From Cladorrhinum sp. PSN259 (Eukaryota > Ascomycota > Sordariomycetes > Sordariales > Podosporaceae): a stretch of DNA of 64,000 bases. The stretch's first letter is position 1, and each line of letters opens with the position of its first letter. Location of the stretch: positions 62,001 to 126,000 of the forward strand of contig MU867079.1 in the NCBI GenBank assembly GCA_033725935.1, read 5' to 3'. Shown piece by piece: positions 1-12,283 of the stretch. The position numbers and the translations under genes are program-made. The notes under the pieces are model-generated. The model was not told the DNA's origin. It worked only from the letters and a program-made list of their open reading frames with translations, and made no database searches.

Positions 1-1114
1 TGTCCATGATGGGGGCTACGAAGGGAGATGAAGGTTGCTCATAGGCGACACGACTGGCGGCCGGTGCCCACTGAACTTGGTCCGTCGTCATGGAGCCCTG
101 AGGAAACGGGTTGGTAAAAACCGGCTTATTGGTGTTCCAGATACCCATGGTACGACCGATGGCGTGGGTTGGGATGGAATCAACCACATCTGAGCGCGCA
201 TCGTCCTGGGTCATCCAGCTCTGCTCACGCAAAAAGGGTGCTCTGGCCTGGCTGGTGCCGAAGATGGGCGCAACCGAGCCACGAGGGGCAATGGGCGATA
301 CTGTCCCGCTCATGGCTTGGGGGAACTCGATGTCTAGGGCAAGGGCAGGTGTCACACGACCGCTATCGGGACCACTGTAAGCACGGGTTTGGGCCTCGAG
401 ACGAGAAATCTTGGTCTGAGCTTGAGCAAGCTCAGCCTTGAGGCGCGCATATTCTTCGGCATTGATCTGGGCATCATTGGGCGTGGCGCTGGCAGAGCGG
501 GTTGTAGCGCCGGTAGAGGCAACGAAAGTCTCAGTGGCCGGCGTGATGGGGAGAGAGCTCGAAGAAGATTGGTGGTCGAGATGGGGAGGGTAGAACTCTT
601 CGTCGTCGATGGCGGACTTTAAGTTCTGGATAGGGAGGTGCTGCTCGGAGAACTTGGCATAGAGCTTGTCAATGGAATACGCATCGGCCGAGGTCAGGGG
701 CTCGTGCTTGATCTTCAACTTCTGTCATCATCAGTCCATCTCCATTTTGTATGTGTCGGGTAAAGGTACCTTAGGTCCACTCTGGTTTGCCAGGTTCGAA
801 ATCGAGAGCGCGGTGATTGTCTTCTTAAGAGATACGGCAGAGGTGCCCTCCTGTGTTGTTAAAGAATTAGAATCTTGAACCAGCTTTCATCACGATTATC
901 ACTAGGTGGCTGATGATAAAAGAAAGATGGAGGAAGGCTGAAATCATTTTTCAATGAAGGCAACTATTTTCACCGAGATCAAAGTAAGGTAGCTTGCCTT
1001 CGAGGTATGAGCCGAGAGGTCCTCCGAGTGCTTCAAGTTTTCGTCCTGTGAGCAGCTCTTTGAAGTCTGGGGCCGCCGCTCGCCGGGCGAGCCCGTCAAA
1101 GCTGTACCCGCCAT
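1..1114 (-). CDS. Coiled-coil protein, 5' part only (runs off left edge)
   Basis: Partial gene entering from the left edge. Seen: start ATG at 1114, then exons ending near 998, at 850-770 and 721-1. The first donor is uncertain. AAG|GCAAGC at 998 (a GC-AG intron) and CG|GTGAAA at 974 both keep the frame into the 850 exon, which begins EGTSAVSLKK. The protein is acidic and Ser/Thr-rich, with a short coiled coil (YARLKAELAQAQTKISRLEA) followed by disordered Pro/Ser/Thr sequence. An upstream in-frame start at 1267 reads like untranslated leader, so 1114 is preferred. A coiled coil before a long disordered stretch recalls fungal Pumilio-type or meiotic coiled-coil proteins, but the defining domain would lie outside the window, so no function is assigned. 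Confidence 0.6.
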
Positions 1115-2640
1115 GGAAGTGGTTGGTTGGTCTGTCTGATTTGAAGATGTGAGATTACTGATCCAATGGTGAATTTGACAAGTGAACGTTAACAAGGTCG
1201 AGAAGATGGTCGAGATGTGTGTGACAAAAAGAACAAGTAGATTTCTGTGATGGTTGGACAAGTACAAGATTTATTGGGACGAGAACCAAGAGAAGTGTGA
1301 TGCGGGAGAGGATTTGGAGGGCGGAAGCTGAAAAGCCGAAAGCTCGGGAGCCAACCTAGAAGTTCCAGGTGCATTGGAGTCCTACCAGGCCTGGGCCCGT
1401 CAAACTGACATTCGAGAGCTACTGGGCCTGAACGAGAAGGACTGCCTTCCACCGGAGAGCACCAGGTGCTGAGACCCACATGGGGCTCCGGTTTTACGGG
1501 ACCGAGATATAACGGGACGCATGGAAGGCTCACTTACTTGATGCAATGGTCGATAAACCATTTTGATCTGCTTTCGTTTTTGGCAGGCCCGCGGTGGGAT
1601 TTCGGTGATATTCAAGAAAGATGAGTTGAAACGAGCAGGGAGTATAGTATATAGGTTTGTCGGTATAACGATTTGTTCGGTCTAAGGACCGCCACGGGTG
1701 TCGAAGGGATGTGAGAAGTTGGGAAGGCGTACCGGGATCTGGCTTGTGGTGGAAGGAGAGGAAGGATTAAATCGATGAGGGACTGTTTAATAGATGTTCC
1801 TGTCAATGCAGCAGAAAGTAAATCTCAACTGCGGCAACTCTCGGGCCGATTGCAAACAGTCACAAGATGGGACAAATTCCCATATAAATGGAAAGAACGA
1901 TCTGAAGAGGCACATAATGGTTGGACAGCTCAGTGCCAGAAGATAGGCCTCCGCCGTATAGACGTCATCGCCGGCAAGATTTCGATCTTTCGTCCTGTAT
2001 GCTGCAGCGGTCTGAGGGGCGAGTTGTTGCAAAACCAGCAAACAATCAACAGCGGGTGCGGAGATGGCTAAATACTGGAAGCCGCGAGCAATAACCGCGA
2101 GTGATAACCGCGAACAAGTGTTCGGATGGTTTCACAGCCGTCTAGAGATCGGATGGCTTTTGTAGCATCTGGGATAGCAAGACTCGGGAAGTGGAAGATA
2201 TGTCCTAACGGTAGGTACCTTCAAGTATGTCCAGAGCGAGCTTGACGTAAAGGGGCAACCTGAAAGGAGGGACCTAAAGCACGAAACACTGGAGCTGGTT
2301 GCCAGACGCAACAGTCGTTGTCAAGCACTCAGAGAGGAAGTGCTAGGGAAGGGGACCAATAACTGAAGGCCAAACAATGATCGTGATCATGCCTGTATTT
2401 AGATGAAGAGAAGTTCAACGGTAAAGGATCCCAGGTTCATCAAGTCAGCACACAAGCCAAATAATGTCACGATGAAGGGAAACAGGGGGAAGGGGAATGG
2501 GGAATTGGGAGACACAAGACAAAGGATAAAAAGGAAAGGGTTCGTGTCTCGTCGAAAGAGACGGGGTATATTTTGTCCTTCCTCTATACAGTAGTAGTAC
2601 AAATCTAAAAGTCGTGGGTATGTCTCCTCTTTTCTGTATC
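1115..2640. other. Intergenic region, no gene seen
   Basis: About 1.5 kb between the start of the coiled-coil gene and the stop of mS33. Short open frames here show no recognisable protein. It holds a small tandem repeat at 2082-2117, three degenerate 13-bp units based on CCGCGAGYRATAA, and the sequence GGTAGGTACC at about 2211, related to palindromic AGGTACCT-like motifs found elsewhere in the window. Confidence 0.5.
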
Positions 2641-3133
2641 TTATTTCTTCTTCTTCCCAGAGGTCGGGTCTGGTGGAGGGAATTAGCACTGCTCCTGAAT
2701 GCGCGGCTGGACAGAGTATGAACGTACCCGGAGGCCCTGACTTCTTCTTCGGTGCTCCTTTCCCACGAGCTTTGAGACTGCAACTTGTCAGATGACGGTG
2801 ATGGGGTTGGTGGGGTGTAGAGAAAGAAAACGCACGCAGCGACGTGTTCGAGGCGGGCAATCTCGTCATCGTCCTCAATAAGCAGCTCAAGCTTGCCAAA
2901 CTCCTCCTGAAATTCGCGGAACTTGTACATCTTCCTTGGGTAGTAGGCGGCGAGACTGGGGCCCTTCAGGCGCTGGCGCAGGATTTTGTTACCAGTGCGG
3001 ATGCCTTCGGGGTTGTATACGGTCGAGAAGAGCTCGCATTGAGCCTGCAAGAGGGTAAGCGTCAATCCATGTTCTACCCAGAACTATTTCTTACCTTCAT
3101 CAAGGACAACAGCCGCGCACGAGGGACCGACAT
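2641..3133 (-). CDS. Mitochondrial small-subunit ribosomal protein mS33 (Rsm27 family)
   Basis: Component of the mitoribosomal small subunit. Four exons (3133-3095, 3044-2836, 2777-2728, 2669-2641) join in frame to a 108-residue protein, the usual size for the family. Seen: a short N-terminus (MSVPRARLLSLMK), then the family signature YNPEGIRTGNKILRQRLKGP and a basic Lys-rich C-terminus ending KKKK before TAA. All three introns are 50-62 nt with GT-AG ends. The first exon is only 39 nt. A longer unspliced open frame covers much of the locus but reads through introns and loses the homology. The gene is divergent from the acyl-CoA-binding protein gene 1.7 kb away. Confidence 0.9.
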
Positions 3134-4794
3134 CTTGCTGCTACACCCAACAATTCGCCAGTCTGGGAGTTGACTTTACAGAGCTGGCGACGCCTGACGT
3201 TGAGATCTTTGGCAGTTTCTCTTCGCGCGTCCAATCAAATTGATCATAATAGCGGGGCTCGAGAACCTTTCGGCCCGCCGTGCCAAGAAGTCTTCCGTCT
3301 TGCCGACAGCTGCACATCCCAGCAGCAACCACTTGGAATTGCATTAGAATTCGACGTTTTTTGGTCGAATATGTAATGGAACATTCATTAAATTTACTGA
3401 TTTAAAGGCTGTGCAGTGACTATAACTCTCCAGCTCTTCGTTCTATCTCAAATCTAATCCGTATGTTTGCAAACTCAGGACTGTTGAGATGCATCATAGA
3501 AGCCCGTTGCAGACTGCAGGGGAGTTTGTGTGCTCGGATAGAACCTTTAGCAGGATGGCCACATATACAGCATCAAATACCAAAGCAGTGCTCTGCAAGT
3601 ATTCGACTGCTAGGTAGGTTTATAGTGTACGCATATACTCATCTTAATCTCAAAATGCATGAACGCAGATGTCACGGGTTGCTCCGTCTGGGGTATGATG
3701 GTGGGATTCGTTGGATTTAGTAGACACTTAAAATGCCTTACCCCTGCCCCTCCCTTGAATTGCATGTCTTGGGTTCCCATCAAGATCGGAAACACGGCCT
3801 CATCGAGTAGAAGTCGTTTGTCTTCAGATGACAAGAACACAAGAACAGAAGAAAACAAGTCCGGCGTCGCGCCATGGTGGATCGGATGTTGAGATTCGAC
3901 CAGGACGCCCGCCGTTACGAGTTTATACTAAATTTCAACGGCTGCCAGGTTCGCCTTGAGACCGTTGCACCGACATTAGCAGCAAGTTTGGCGAGCGTTG
4001 ATTTGAAATGGGAAAAGAAGTTCCACGAGGTGCGGACAGAATAAAGATACCTCCCTACCTAGGTAGGTATGAGTGGCTGACCCCTCAGATGTCAAAAATG
4101 ACGTGTCTGATTTGGAGATGTCTGAATCAAAAGAACAATTCCACATTGGGCTTTGTTGTCAAAAACCTCGAATGAGTGACCCGACCAATCGGGAATCTGT
4201 TCCTTCTTTTTCATGCAAAAAAGGGAAACTGCCGCTTTCACGTGTCTTGCAGAAGGAGGGGAGATCACTTTTTAGTGGGGTCGCGCGCGATGTTTCCCCG
4301 GGTTTGGTGCCTGCGTTCCAGGGGGTTTTCCTGGGGGATGGACCCCAACGACTCAGTTTTGTGCCGAGGCAAATCCCCGTTGGGAATGCGCTGTGGGGAA
4401 AGATAACATCCACCCACCGAGCTGCAAGACATTACAACAACGCGACGAACCGAGCCTGACCTCACCTATTCCCGATGGCCGAGATGAACATTTAATTATA
4501 GTACTTTTATGCCTTTTTCTTTATTTGGAGAAGAGAGAAATATAGGTGTTAATTATTCTTTTATGTTTCTAGAAAGATCTTGTCATCCTTCCTACTTTTT
4601 CTTCTCTCTTCATCATAACATTGGAAGAGACCAGGATACCTTGATCTAGCCTCAGCTCCCTCCCGCGAGCCCCTCCGTATGCGAATGCGCCAATCCTAGG
4701 TTGCGTCCCGTGCAAGCCCATCAAGGTGCTTTTGCGATCTATACTCAATCAACGTCTTTTCTGAAAGGCTCAGCCTTTCCTTCAAGTTGTCATC
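3134..4794. other. Divergent intergenic region between mS33 and the Atg37-like gene
   Basis: 1.66 kb holding both promoters. No convincing gene. Open frames at 3463-3892 and 4073-4459 lack recognisable motifs. A palindromic block CTACCTAGGTAGGTA lies at about 4055. 4490-4620 is AT-rich. Confidence 0.5.
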
Positions 4795-5811
4795 ATGTCG
4801 GATTCAGTCGGTATGTCCATTGGCTGGTGACCTCCGCGTGCAATGCACTGTTAAGCTAACCCCGGCGCCCTCTGTGTTCCCACCGCAACAGATCGAGTGT
4901 TCGTCCATGCGCTCAACACAGTCAAGAAGATCCCCAAGACGGGGGCCGCCCGCCCCCCGCCAGCGGATCGAATGCGCCTTTATGGATTGTACAAACAAGC
5001 AATGGAGGGCGATGTCGATGGCGTGATGGAACGACCCACGGCGACAACCATGGCTGGCAGCAGCGAGGATCTCGCCCGTGAACAGGATAAATGGGATGCC
5101 TGGAACTCTCAGAAAGGCTTGAATCGTACCGAAGCGAAGCGCCGATATGTCGAGGCTCTTGTGGAAACGATGCACAAATATGCCAATACACCAAATGCGC
5201 TTGAGTTAGTTTCTGAGCTCGAGTTTGTGTGGAATCAGGTGAAAAGCAACAGCTCGGGTTCTTCTGAATGGTCCTCGGGAATTAGCGGTGACCCAGCAAT
5301 GCAAGCAGAGAAAAAAAGTGCGCAACGAAATCTTGGAGGAACCAGGGGAGTCATTACGAGTGTCATCAGACGATTTGCGTCCCCGACGAGTGGCACCGAC
5401 GGGCCGATGAAGATTCTCAGCCCTATGAGCGAGCCGGACGAGTCGGAACAACGTCTTGCGGAGCTCGCAGACCAAGGGGACGACGAGTCCTCACCAGAAT
5501 CTGCCAGGAGAAACGATAAGAGATCAAAGCGGATGGAGCGGGCGATCGTCAGACTGTCTGCCGAGATTGCTGCCCTGAGGGAACAGATCGCCACTGGCCG
5601 CGAATGGAAGACCCGAAAGGAACGGGGATTCACGGCATGGGCTAGGTGGGCATTTTGGGGCATTGCAAAACACGTCTCCATCGACCTCTTCATTCTCGTC
5701 TTGCTGCTCATCTGGATGCGAAAGAGGAAAGACAGGCGATTTGAGGATCATGTCCGAGGCCTTTTCCGTCTAGGAAGAGAATACGTTCGCAAAATCTTGC
5801 CATCGAGATAA
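4795..5811 (+). CDS. Acyl-CoA-binding protein with C-terminal membrane anchor (Atg37/ACBD5 type)
   Basis: Predicted to bind long-chain acyl-CoA. Family members of this shape sit on peroxisomes and, in yeast, help pexophagy. Two exons (4795-4810, 4892-5811) give 311 residues; the first carries only MSDSV plus one base. Seen: an ACBP domain at about residues 5-110 starting DRVFVHALNTVKKIPK, with the acyl-CoA-binding Tyr/Lys segment MRLYGLYKQAMEGDV and WDAWNSQKGLNRTEAKRRYV; then an acidic disordered middle, a coiled coil near residue 230, and one hydrophobic helix (IDLFILVLLLIWM) followed by a basic tail. ACBP domain, coiled coil and tail anchor in that order is the ACBD5/Atg37 architecture. The peroxisomal role is inferred from architecture. 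Confidence 0.87.
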
Positions 5812-7107
5812 ATGATCTCGCATGTTTAACAAGCTCCCAGTTACCGGCTTCTTCATAGTCGACATGCTGGCTACCCATTATCTACAAACAACCACTACAA
5901 GTCACAAGATACACTCCCATGTGATCTCCTGACCATACACCACTCGCGAAAGTCTTGCGAGAACTATCTAACCGAGCCAAATACTCTCCCGAGTCAGCGG
6001 TCTCTCACCAACCGCATTCATCTTTCTATACTTATGACTTTTACGACTACCTTTTCGCAACTGCGCTGAGGCAAATGCATGGCATTACATAAAATTCAAA
6101 AGAAACACCAAACCTATTGATTCAGTCATCCGCAACACCTATCATCGGCCAGAACGGCTCAATAGCTCCCTCTTTACCTCACGAAAACTTGGTAACCATT
6201 ACTGGATTTGGGCCATGCCTGATTCACCTCCCATCACTCACCACACCATACCCTAAACTTGCAGCTCGGAAACACCTGAATCTTGGACAGGATTACTACA
6301 GTTGGTTGGAGCAAGTGGATTGGAATAAGATCGTGACAACGACTCGTTCACGGCAATAACAACAGATCTTTGAAATACAAACTATATCTTCAGTCGTCTA
6401 TTTTGGTGTCTCCTAGTCTAGGGATGAAAAGCCAGACGATTAATCACAGAGGCTGAATGTAGCGATTACCCCTGATGTTGGATGTACTGTATTTGTACGT
6501 TGGCAAACTTGCTTGAACATGCTAGAACTAGATTTTGAAGAGAAGAGACGAAATACAACTCTGATACCCAAATACAGAGAACACTCTTTGCATCACCTGC
6601 CGTGTTTGTTTGTTGTATTTTGTTCGTGATATCTACCAATATGAGCCAAGCGTCTGGCTGATTTCTGAATTGGTTTTGGCGGGGTAAAATGTCAAGCAAG
6701 CCTCTGCCCCAACGCCCAAAATAATTGGGAGACTCGTATGTAAACTCTGAGGCAAACAGCAGGGCAGTAATTGCTTGTTTCGGAAACCAAAATGTCCAGT
6801 CTCTTCTTGCCTTCTTACATGCTGTCCAATCCACTTCGATCAGGTCGTTGAATCCTGGGTCCACGGAACGACGACATCAAATCATCATTACACTTGAAAA
6901 ATATCATCGACGGTTTTAGTGTATGTTTTCCCAAGGTTGTGGGTTTCGTGAGCATAGCCACCAATTAACAAATTGCATAGAAAAGCAGAACGAACAAAAT
7001 AAATTTGATGTCATTTGATTTTATCACTTTCAAACTTTGGATCAAGTTTACGCGTTCACTCGCCAAGAAGTTTGTTCCCGATTGACGTCAAAACTCCGCA
7101 AACAACC
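5812..7107. other. Intergenic region, no gene seen
   Basis: 1.3 kb between two + strand genes, mostly AT-rich. Short frames at 6117-6359 and 6466-6864 show no family features. Confidence 0.5.
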
Positions 7108-7755
7108 ATGACCGACTTCGACGTGGATATGCTAGACGTCGACGATGTCCGCGAGCAAAAGGAGCCACCACCAACAACAACAAAGCAAGAAGTCATCCCG
7201 CCGCTCAGGACGCTCGCCCCAAGCATCTTTGTGCCGCTGACAATCGATATCACGAAGCCGGAGGAGGAGGCAGACATCGACCGGATCGGGCGGCTCCGGC
7301 GCATTCTGGAGTCTATCGACTATCACCACCAAGGGATGAAAGAGAATCTACTCTACATGTTTGAGCGGGAGAAGAGACGCATGGTCATGGAGGCCGCCGA
7401 GCGGGAGGTCGCACTCGGCCAGCACGAGCGTACTAAACCCGGTATTCCGAGGCCGGAGGAGGACATGATCATCAGAAACATGGAGGCGCCGGCGGATTGG
7501 AAGAAGAACTATAATTTGACGGACGAGAAGCTGGCGAGTTATCACATTAGGCCTATTCCTGAGGGGGCGCCCATTTCGGTCCGGGACTCGACTGTGGTTT
7601 CGCTGTTGCAGGTCGTGGAGAGGTCGATTCACGATTTGGACTCGTTGGATGGGTTCATGAAGAATGTCAAGGACAAGTACCTGCAGCGGTTGGAGAAGGA
7701 AATTGAGACCTTGAAGATTGTTGGGGAGAGGCCTGAGGAGCGAGGTCAGGACTAG
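7108..7755 (+). CDS. Hypothetical protein, acidic N-terminus, helical C-terminus
   Basis: Single-exon frame of 215 residues starting at the ATG in context AACCATGA. An in-frame ATG at 7015 would add 31 residues that read like leader. Seen: acidic start (MTDFDVDMLDVDDVREQKE), a Pro-rich patch, a helix with heptad-like spacing (IDRIGRLRRILESIDYH), a central YNLTDEKLASYHIRPIPEG segment and a C-terminal Lys/Glu-rich helix. It ends at TAG. The codon pattern and length support a real gene, but I do not recognise the family. Confidence 0.65.
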   Translation: MTDFDVDMLDVDDVREQKEPPPTTTKQEVIPPLRTLAPSIFVPLTIDITKPEEEADIDRIGRLRRILESIDYHHQGMKENLLYMFEREKRRMVMEAAEREVALGQHERTKPGIPRPEEDMIIRNMEAPADWKKNYNLTDEKLASYHIRPIPEGAPISVRDSTVVSLLQVVERSIHDLDSLDGFMKNVKDKYLQRLEKEIETLKIVGERPEERGQD

Positions 7756-8390
7756 GGAAACCAGGGTCGGGAGTCGTCGATTGTTCGTAACAAGTAATCA
7801 TTGGGAACCGGGTGCACAAAGCGGTCCGTTTTCTCCTTACACAAATTGATAATAATTCTACAGCGCAAAAAGATGTGGCATACCGGCGGTAAGAAACATT
7901 GATCAGTGAAACCCCAAAGAGGCCTCGGTCACACGTATCCATAACGGAGCCATTTAGTTTATCTAGGGGACATGATAGAGGAAGAAATGGTGATACAATC
8001 GCAGAAGTGTGCGACCAAATCCTCCTACAATAAAGAACCCAGGTACAATATTGAGAAGAAAAAAGTTCAAAATCAAGAGCTGCAAAATTTTGGCAGCGAG
8101 TTTAAATGGGTGGGCAGATTACAATTTGCGGGGCTTGATTGGTCAGGTAAGCGACCCCGCTAGCGTGGATTCTTCCGGGTGGAGGACGTCGATTCGCCCT
8201 CACCACCTGCTCAAACGTCGCCGGAGCAGGATAGAGCTCTCAATTGCTTGCTTGCTTCAAGCTCTCCGCGGCCCACCGAAACCCCCCCCGACCCGGAGAC
8301 ACACCTCCACCACCACCACCGACCTCCGACCGAATACCCCATCTCCTCTCTTCCTCCCTCTGTCGACTCGTCGACCGTCGAGACGGCACC
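7756..8390. other. Intergenic region and leader of the complex I gene
   Basis: 635 bases. The last 150 are C-rich and pyrimidine-rich (about 8280-8370), typical of leaders of well-expressed fungal genes. No gene seen. Confidence 0.5.
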
Positions 8391-10977
8391 ATGTTGAGGC
8401 AGACATTGGCTCGCTCGGCTTGGCGGACCGGCAAGCACCCAGCCAGCTTGGCCACCCGCGCCTTTTCAGCATCTGCGACGAGGCACGCCGAGGTCGAGCT
8501 CACGATTGGTGAGAGGAATCATGTGCAACAGAACAAGCTCAAGAATGCTAACTGCATGGGTGCTGTATAGACGGAAAGAAGGTCTCGATTGAGGGTGAGG
8601 AAGCTTCCTAGGCTGCCCCGCGATATGGGCAATATAGCTTCGAAACATAAAAATACTGATTACGATATATATAGCTGGAGCTGCCCTCATCCAAGCTTGC
8701 GAAAAGGCTGGTGCTACGGTCCCAAGGTACGATGCGTCTCTGGATACGAATTGGAGGAAAGGGAGTGTTGCTAACCATGTTTTGTTTAATCTAGATACTG
8801 CTACCATGAGTACGTCACTTATATCGAAGCTCCTCTTCGCCGGGCCCCTTTCCCCCTTTCGCTAACGCAAATACACTTGGCAGAAAACTAGCAATCGCCG
8901 GTAACTGCCGTATGTGCTTGGTCGAGGTTGAGCGTGTCCCCAAGCCCGTTGCGTCGTGCGCATGGCCCGTACAACCTGGCATGGTCGTCAAGACCAACTC
9001 TCCTATTGCACACAAGGCCCGTGAGGGTGTCATGGAGTTTCTCCTCGCCAACCATCCCCTAGACTGCCCAATTTGCGACCAGGGTGGCGAATGCGATCTC
9101 CAGGATCAATCTATGCGCTACGGTGCTGACCGTGGCCGGTTCCACGAGATTGGTGGCAAGCGCGCGGTGGAGGACAAGAATATCGGACCCCTTATCAAGA
9201 CATCCATGAACAGGTGTATTCACTGCACGAGATGCATTCGATTCTCCAACGATGTTGCTGGCGCCCCTGAGATGGGTTCCTTCGGCCGTGGCAACGACAT
9301 TCAGATCGGTACCTATCTCGAGCAGAACCTCGACTCTGAGCTTTCCGGAAACGTTATCGATCTCTGCCCTGTCGGTGCTCTTACCTCCAAGCCTTATGCT
9401 TTCCGCGCCAGACCCTGGGAGTTGAAGAAGACTGAATCTATCGATGTTCTTGACGGTCTCGGTTCCAACATTCGCGTTGACTCTCGCGGCCTTGAGGTCA
9501 TGCGCATTCTTCCCCGCCTTAACGATGATGTCAACGAGGAGTGGATCAACGACAAGACCAGATTCGCCTGCGACGGTCTCAAGACTCAGAGACTTACCCT
9601 CCCCTTGGCGCGCAGAGACGGAAAATTCGAGCCCGTCTCTTGGGAGCAGGCTCTTACCGAGATTGGCCACGCTTACGAGACCCTCGCCCCCAAGGAGAAC
9701 GAGTTCAAGGTTATCGCTGGTGCTCTCACCGAGGTCGAGTCGCTGGTCGCTGCCAAGGACCTCGCCAACAAGCTCAACTCTGATAACCTTGCCCTCGACA
9801 TCCCCAGCGGCAGCCAGCCTATCGCCCATGGTATCGATGTCCGGTCCAACTACCTCTTCAACTCCAAGATTTGGGGTATCGAGTCCGCTGACTGCATTCT
9901 CCTTGTTGGCACCAACCCCAGACATGAAGCTGCCGTTCTCAACGCCCGTATCAGAAAGCAGTGGCTCCGCTCTGACCTTCAGATCGGTGTCGTTGGCGAG
10001 ACCTGGGATTCTACTTTCGAGTTCGAGCACCTCGGCACTAACTTGAACGCTCTCAAGACTGCCCTTTCCGGCGAGTTCGGCAAGAAGCTCCAGTCTGCCA
10101 AGAGACCCATGATTGTCCTCGGCTCTGGTGTTACTGAGCACGCCGACGCCAAGGCCTTCTACGAGCTTGTCGGTTCCTACGTTGACAAGAACGCTGCCAA
10201 TTTCCTCACTGAGGAGTGGAACGGATACAACGTCCTCCAGCGCCAAGCGTCGAGAGCCGGTGCTTTCGAGGTCGGATTCGTTACTCCCTCTGCTGAGGTT
10301 GCTCAGACGAAGCCCAAGTTCGTCTGGCTGCTCGGTGCTGATGAGTTCGATCCCAAGGATGTTCCCAAGGACGCTTTCATCGTCTACCAAGGCCATCACG
10401 GTGATCGCGGCGCTGAGATTGCGGATATTGTCCTCCCCGGTGCTGCTTACACTGAGAAGGCTGGCACCTACGTCAACACAGAGGGTCGCGTTCAGATGAC
10501 GAGAGCCGCTACCGGTTTGCCAGGTGCTTCCCGCACGGATTGGAAGATTATTCGTGCTGCTTCTGAATTTCTGGGAGCTCCCTTGCCTTATGATGACGTT
10601 GCTCAGCTTCGTGATCGCATGGTCGAGATTTCTCCCGCGTTGGCGGCGTATGACGTTGTTGAGCCTGTTGCGTTGAAGGAGTTGAGCAAGGTTCAGCTTG
10701 TGGAGCATAACAAGGGGGCGAAGGTTAGCGGTGAGCCGTTGAAGAAGGTCATTGAGAATTTTTACTTTACAGATGTGATTTCTAGAAGGTATGTTACACA
10801 CTCATCTAAAAATGGAATTGGGTGATGGGTATGGTATACTGACGTTTGTTTGGAAATAGCTCACCTACTATGGCTCGTTGCTCAGCCGCCAAGGAGTCTG
10901 GAGACCCAAGGACTAACTTTATGGCCCCTGGTATGGAGGAGGATAGACCCCAGGGACAGATTGAGTATGGTGCATAA
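8391..10977 (+). CDS. nuo78: NADH:ubiquinone oxidoreductase 78 kDa subunit (NDUFS1), mitochondrial precursor
   Basis: Largest subunit of complex I; its iron-sulfur clusters carry electrons in the peripheral arm on the matrix side. Six exons (8391-8508, 8571-8594, 8675-8726, 8795-8809, 8884-10788, 10860-10977) give 743 residues, about the size of known fungal precursors. Seen: basic presequence MLRQTLARSAWRTGKHPASL; the [2Fe-2S] region with YCYHE and NCRMCLVEVE; then CPICDQGGECDLQDQ and HCTRCIRF, followed by the molybdopterin-oxidoreductase-like domain without its cofactor. Exons 2 and 4 are only 24 and 15 nt. The last intron adds a 39-residue C-terminus. A 580-codon open frame on the opposite strand is a codon-bias shadow. 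Confidence 0.96.
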
Positions 10978-12064
10978 AGAGTATGAAGGTGGAGGGGGTT
11001 TTGGGTGGTTTGGGTGGGTTTTCTGGTTGTTGTTGTTGGTAGTACATAAAAAAGAGACGGTTTTTTGTTCACTTTTTTGGAATTTTGTGGGGGTTGTAAG
11101 AGGACAATTAGAATGATAACATTGTTGTTGTCGTTCGTTGAATGATGTGTTTTGTGTTTCCTTTGCGTATGTATATATGTGTGGAAGGGAGAGGGTGAAA
11201 GGGAAGTAAGGTAGGTATATAGTGAATGTTTGGTGTTGAAAAGTTTTTGTCTGTGTTTGTGAGAAGTTTATGTCCGTGACTTTTGTTTCCTGAATCTTGA
11301 CACTCCTCTGTTTGTTTAGAGAAATCTACTCAATGTATGGTAGGTAATTAGGTCAAGATCTATCTTGTCTAATTATCTACTCTGGAGGATTCGTAATCTT
11401 GGATTATTACACACATACATATATGGTCAAGATATAAAGTTATGTTGCGAACTCGAGCTTTAATTCACATATCATATTTATTAGCGTACTTACTCTAGTT
11501 GTATCCCAGATCAATTATTCTTCCAACTCACAATAATGTATATTATCAACTACTGAGATTGATACACAACCACTACTGGTAGCCCAGGTCTGTTTACATG
11601 GACATTTTGGCCGAACAGCACCGCCCAAAACACCAGCATCAAAATCAGGGAGAAAAGTCTTGTAAAGGCGAGAAAGAGAGAACCTTCACTACCACCATTC
11701 CATGTAGACAACGTATACTAGGTTTTCCAAAAAAAACAAAGAAAGAATTTGGTTAGAGATTATTACCATTTCTCATATTAAGTTTTATTAATCTGTTAAA
11801 AAAAATAAACATCATACACAATTAAACAATGCAGTCAGTCACAAACGCCCCCCCCCCCAATCACTGAATTCTTCTTTTCTTTTTTTTCCACGCCGTTCCC
11901 ATTACTTGCACCTCCATATAAATTTTCTCTCCTTGCCTTCTCTCCCTTCCAGTTACATCTTTACCCAAATATCCCTCATCTCTCACCCAACCCGAATCGA
12001 CGAAAACTACGTAAAACAACCACCCCGTATAGAAAAACAAACACGCTTGGGCTTTTCCTTGGTT
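10978..12064. other. Intergenic AT-rich region
   Basis: 1.1 kb with runs of A and T, a run of 11 C at 11848-11858 and no credible gene. It contains the 3' region of the complex I gene and that of the small membrane-protein gene, which ends at 12065. Confidence 0.5.
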
Positions 12065-12283
12065 TCACTGCTGCTGCTCCTGGTCCCTAACCTCAACCCT
12101 CTCCATCCTTCCACCCCTCACATACTCATCCAGCACAGCATCTGCGCCCCCGCTTTGGCCCGTCCTGGAAGAAATCCAGTGCACCACCCACAATACGAAC
12201 AAAAAGACCGAGATCCAGATTAGGGTGAGGCGGGGCGAGCGCGGTCCGCGGGCGCGGTAAGGGGAGAAATATTGTTTTGCCAT
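12065..12283 (-). CDS. Small single-pass membrane protein, unknown function
   Basis: 72-residue single-exon frame. Seen: a positively charged N-terminus with Tyr, Arg and Pro (QYFSPYRARGPRSPRLTLIW), one strongly hydrophobic helix (about residues 20-38, LIWISVFLFVLWVVHWI), then a short acidic and Gln-rich tail. Positive residues before the helix predict the N-terminus stays cytosolic or matrix-side. Low-complexity AT-rich flanks contrast with its GC-rich coding composition, which supports it as a real short gene. I do not recognise the family. Confidence 0.55.
   Translation of the reverse strand: MAKQYFSPYRARGPRSPRLTLIWISVFLFVLWVVHWISSRTGQSGGADAVLDEYVRGGRMERVEVRDQEQQQ

Noticed and set aside
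9059..10801. 580-codon open frame antisense to the complex I gene, and similar long antisense frames over glucoamylase and GAPDH
   Set aside because: They mirror strongly biased codon use of the sense genes, have no start or intron signals and show no recognisable domains.
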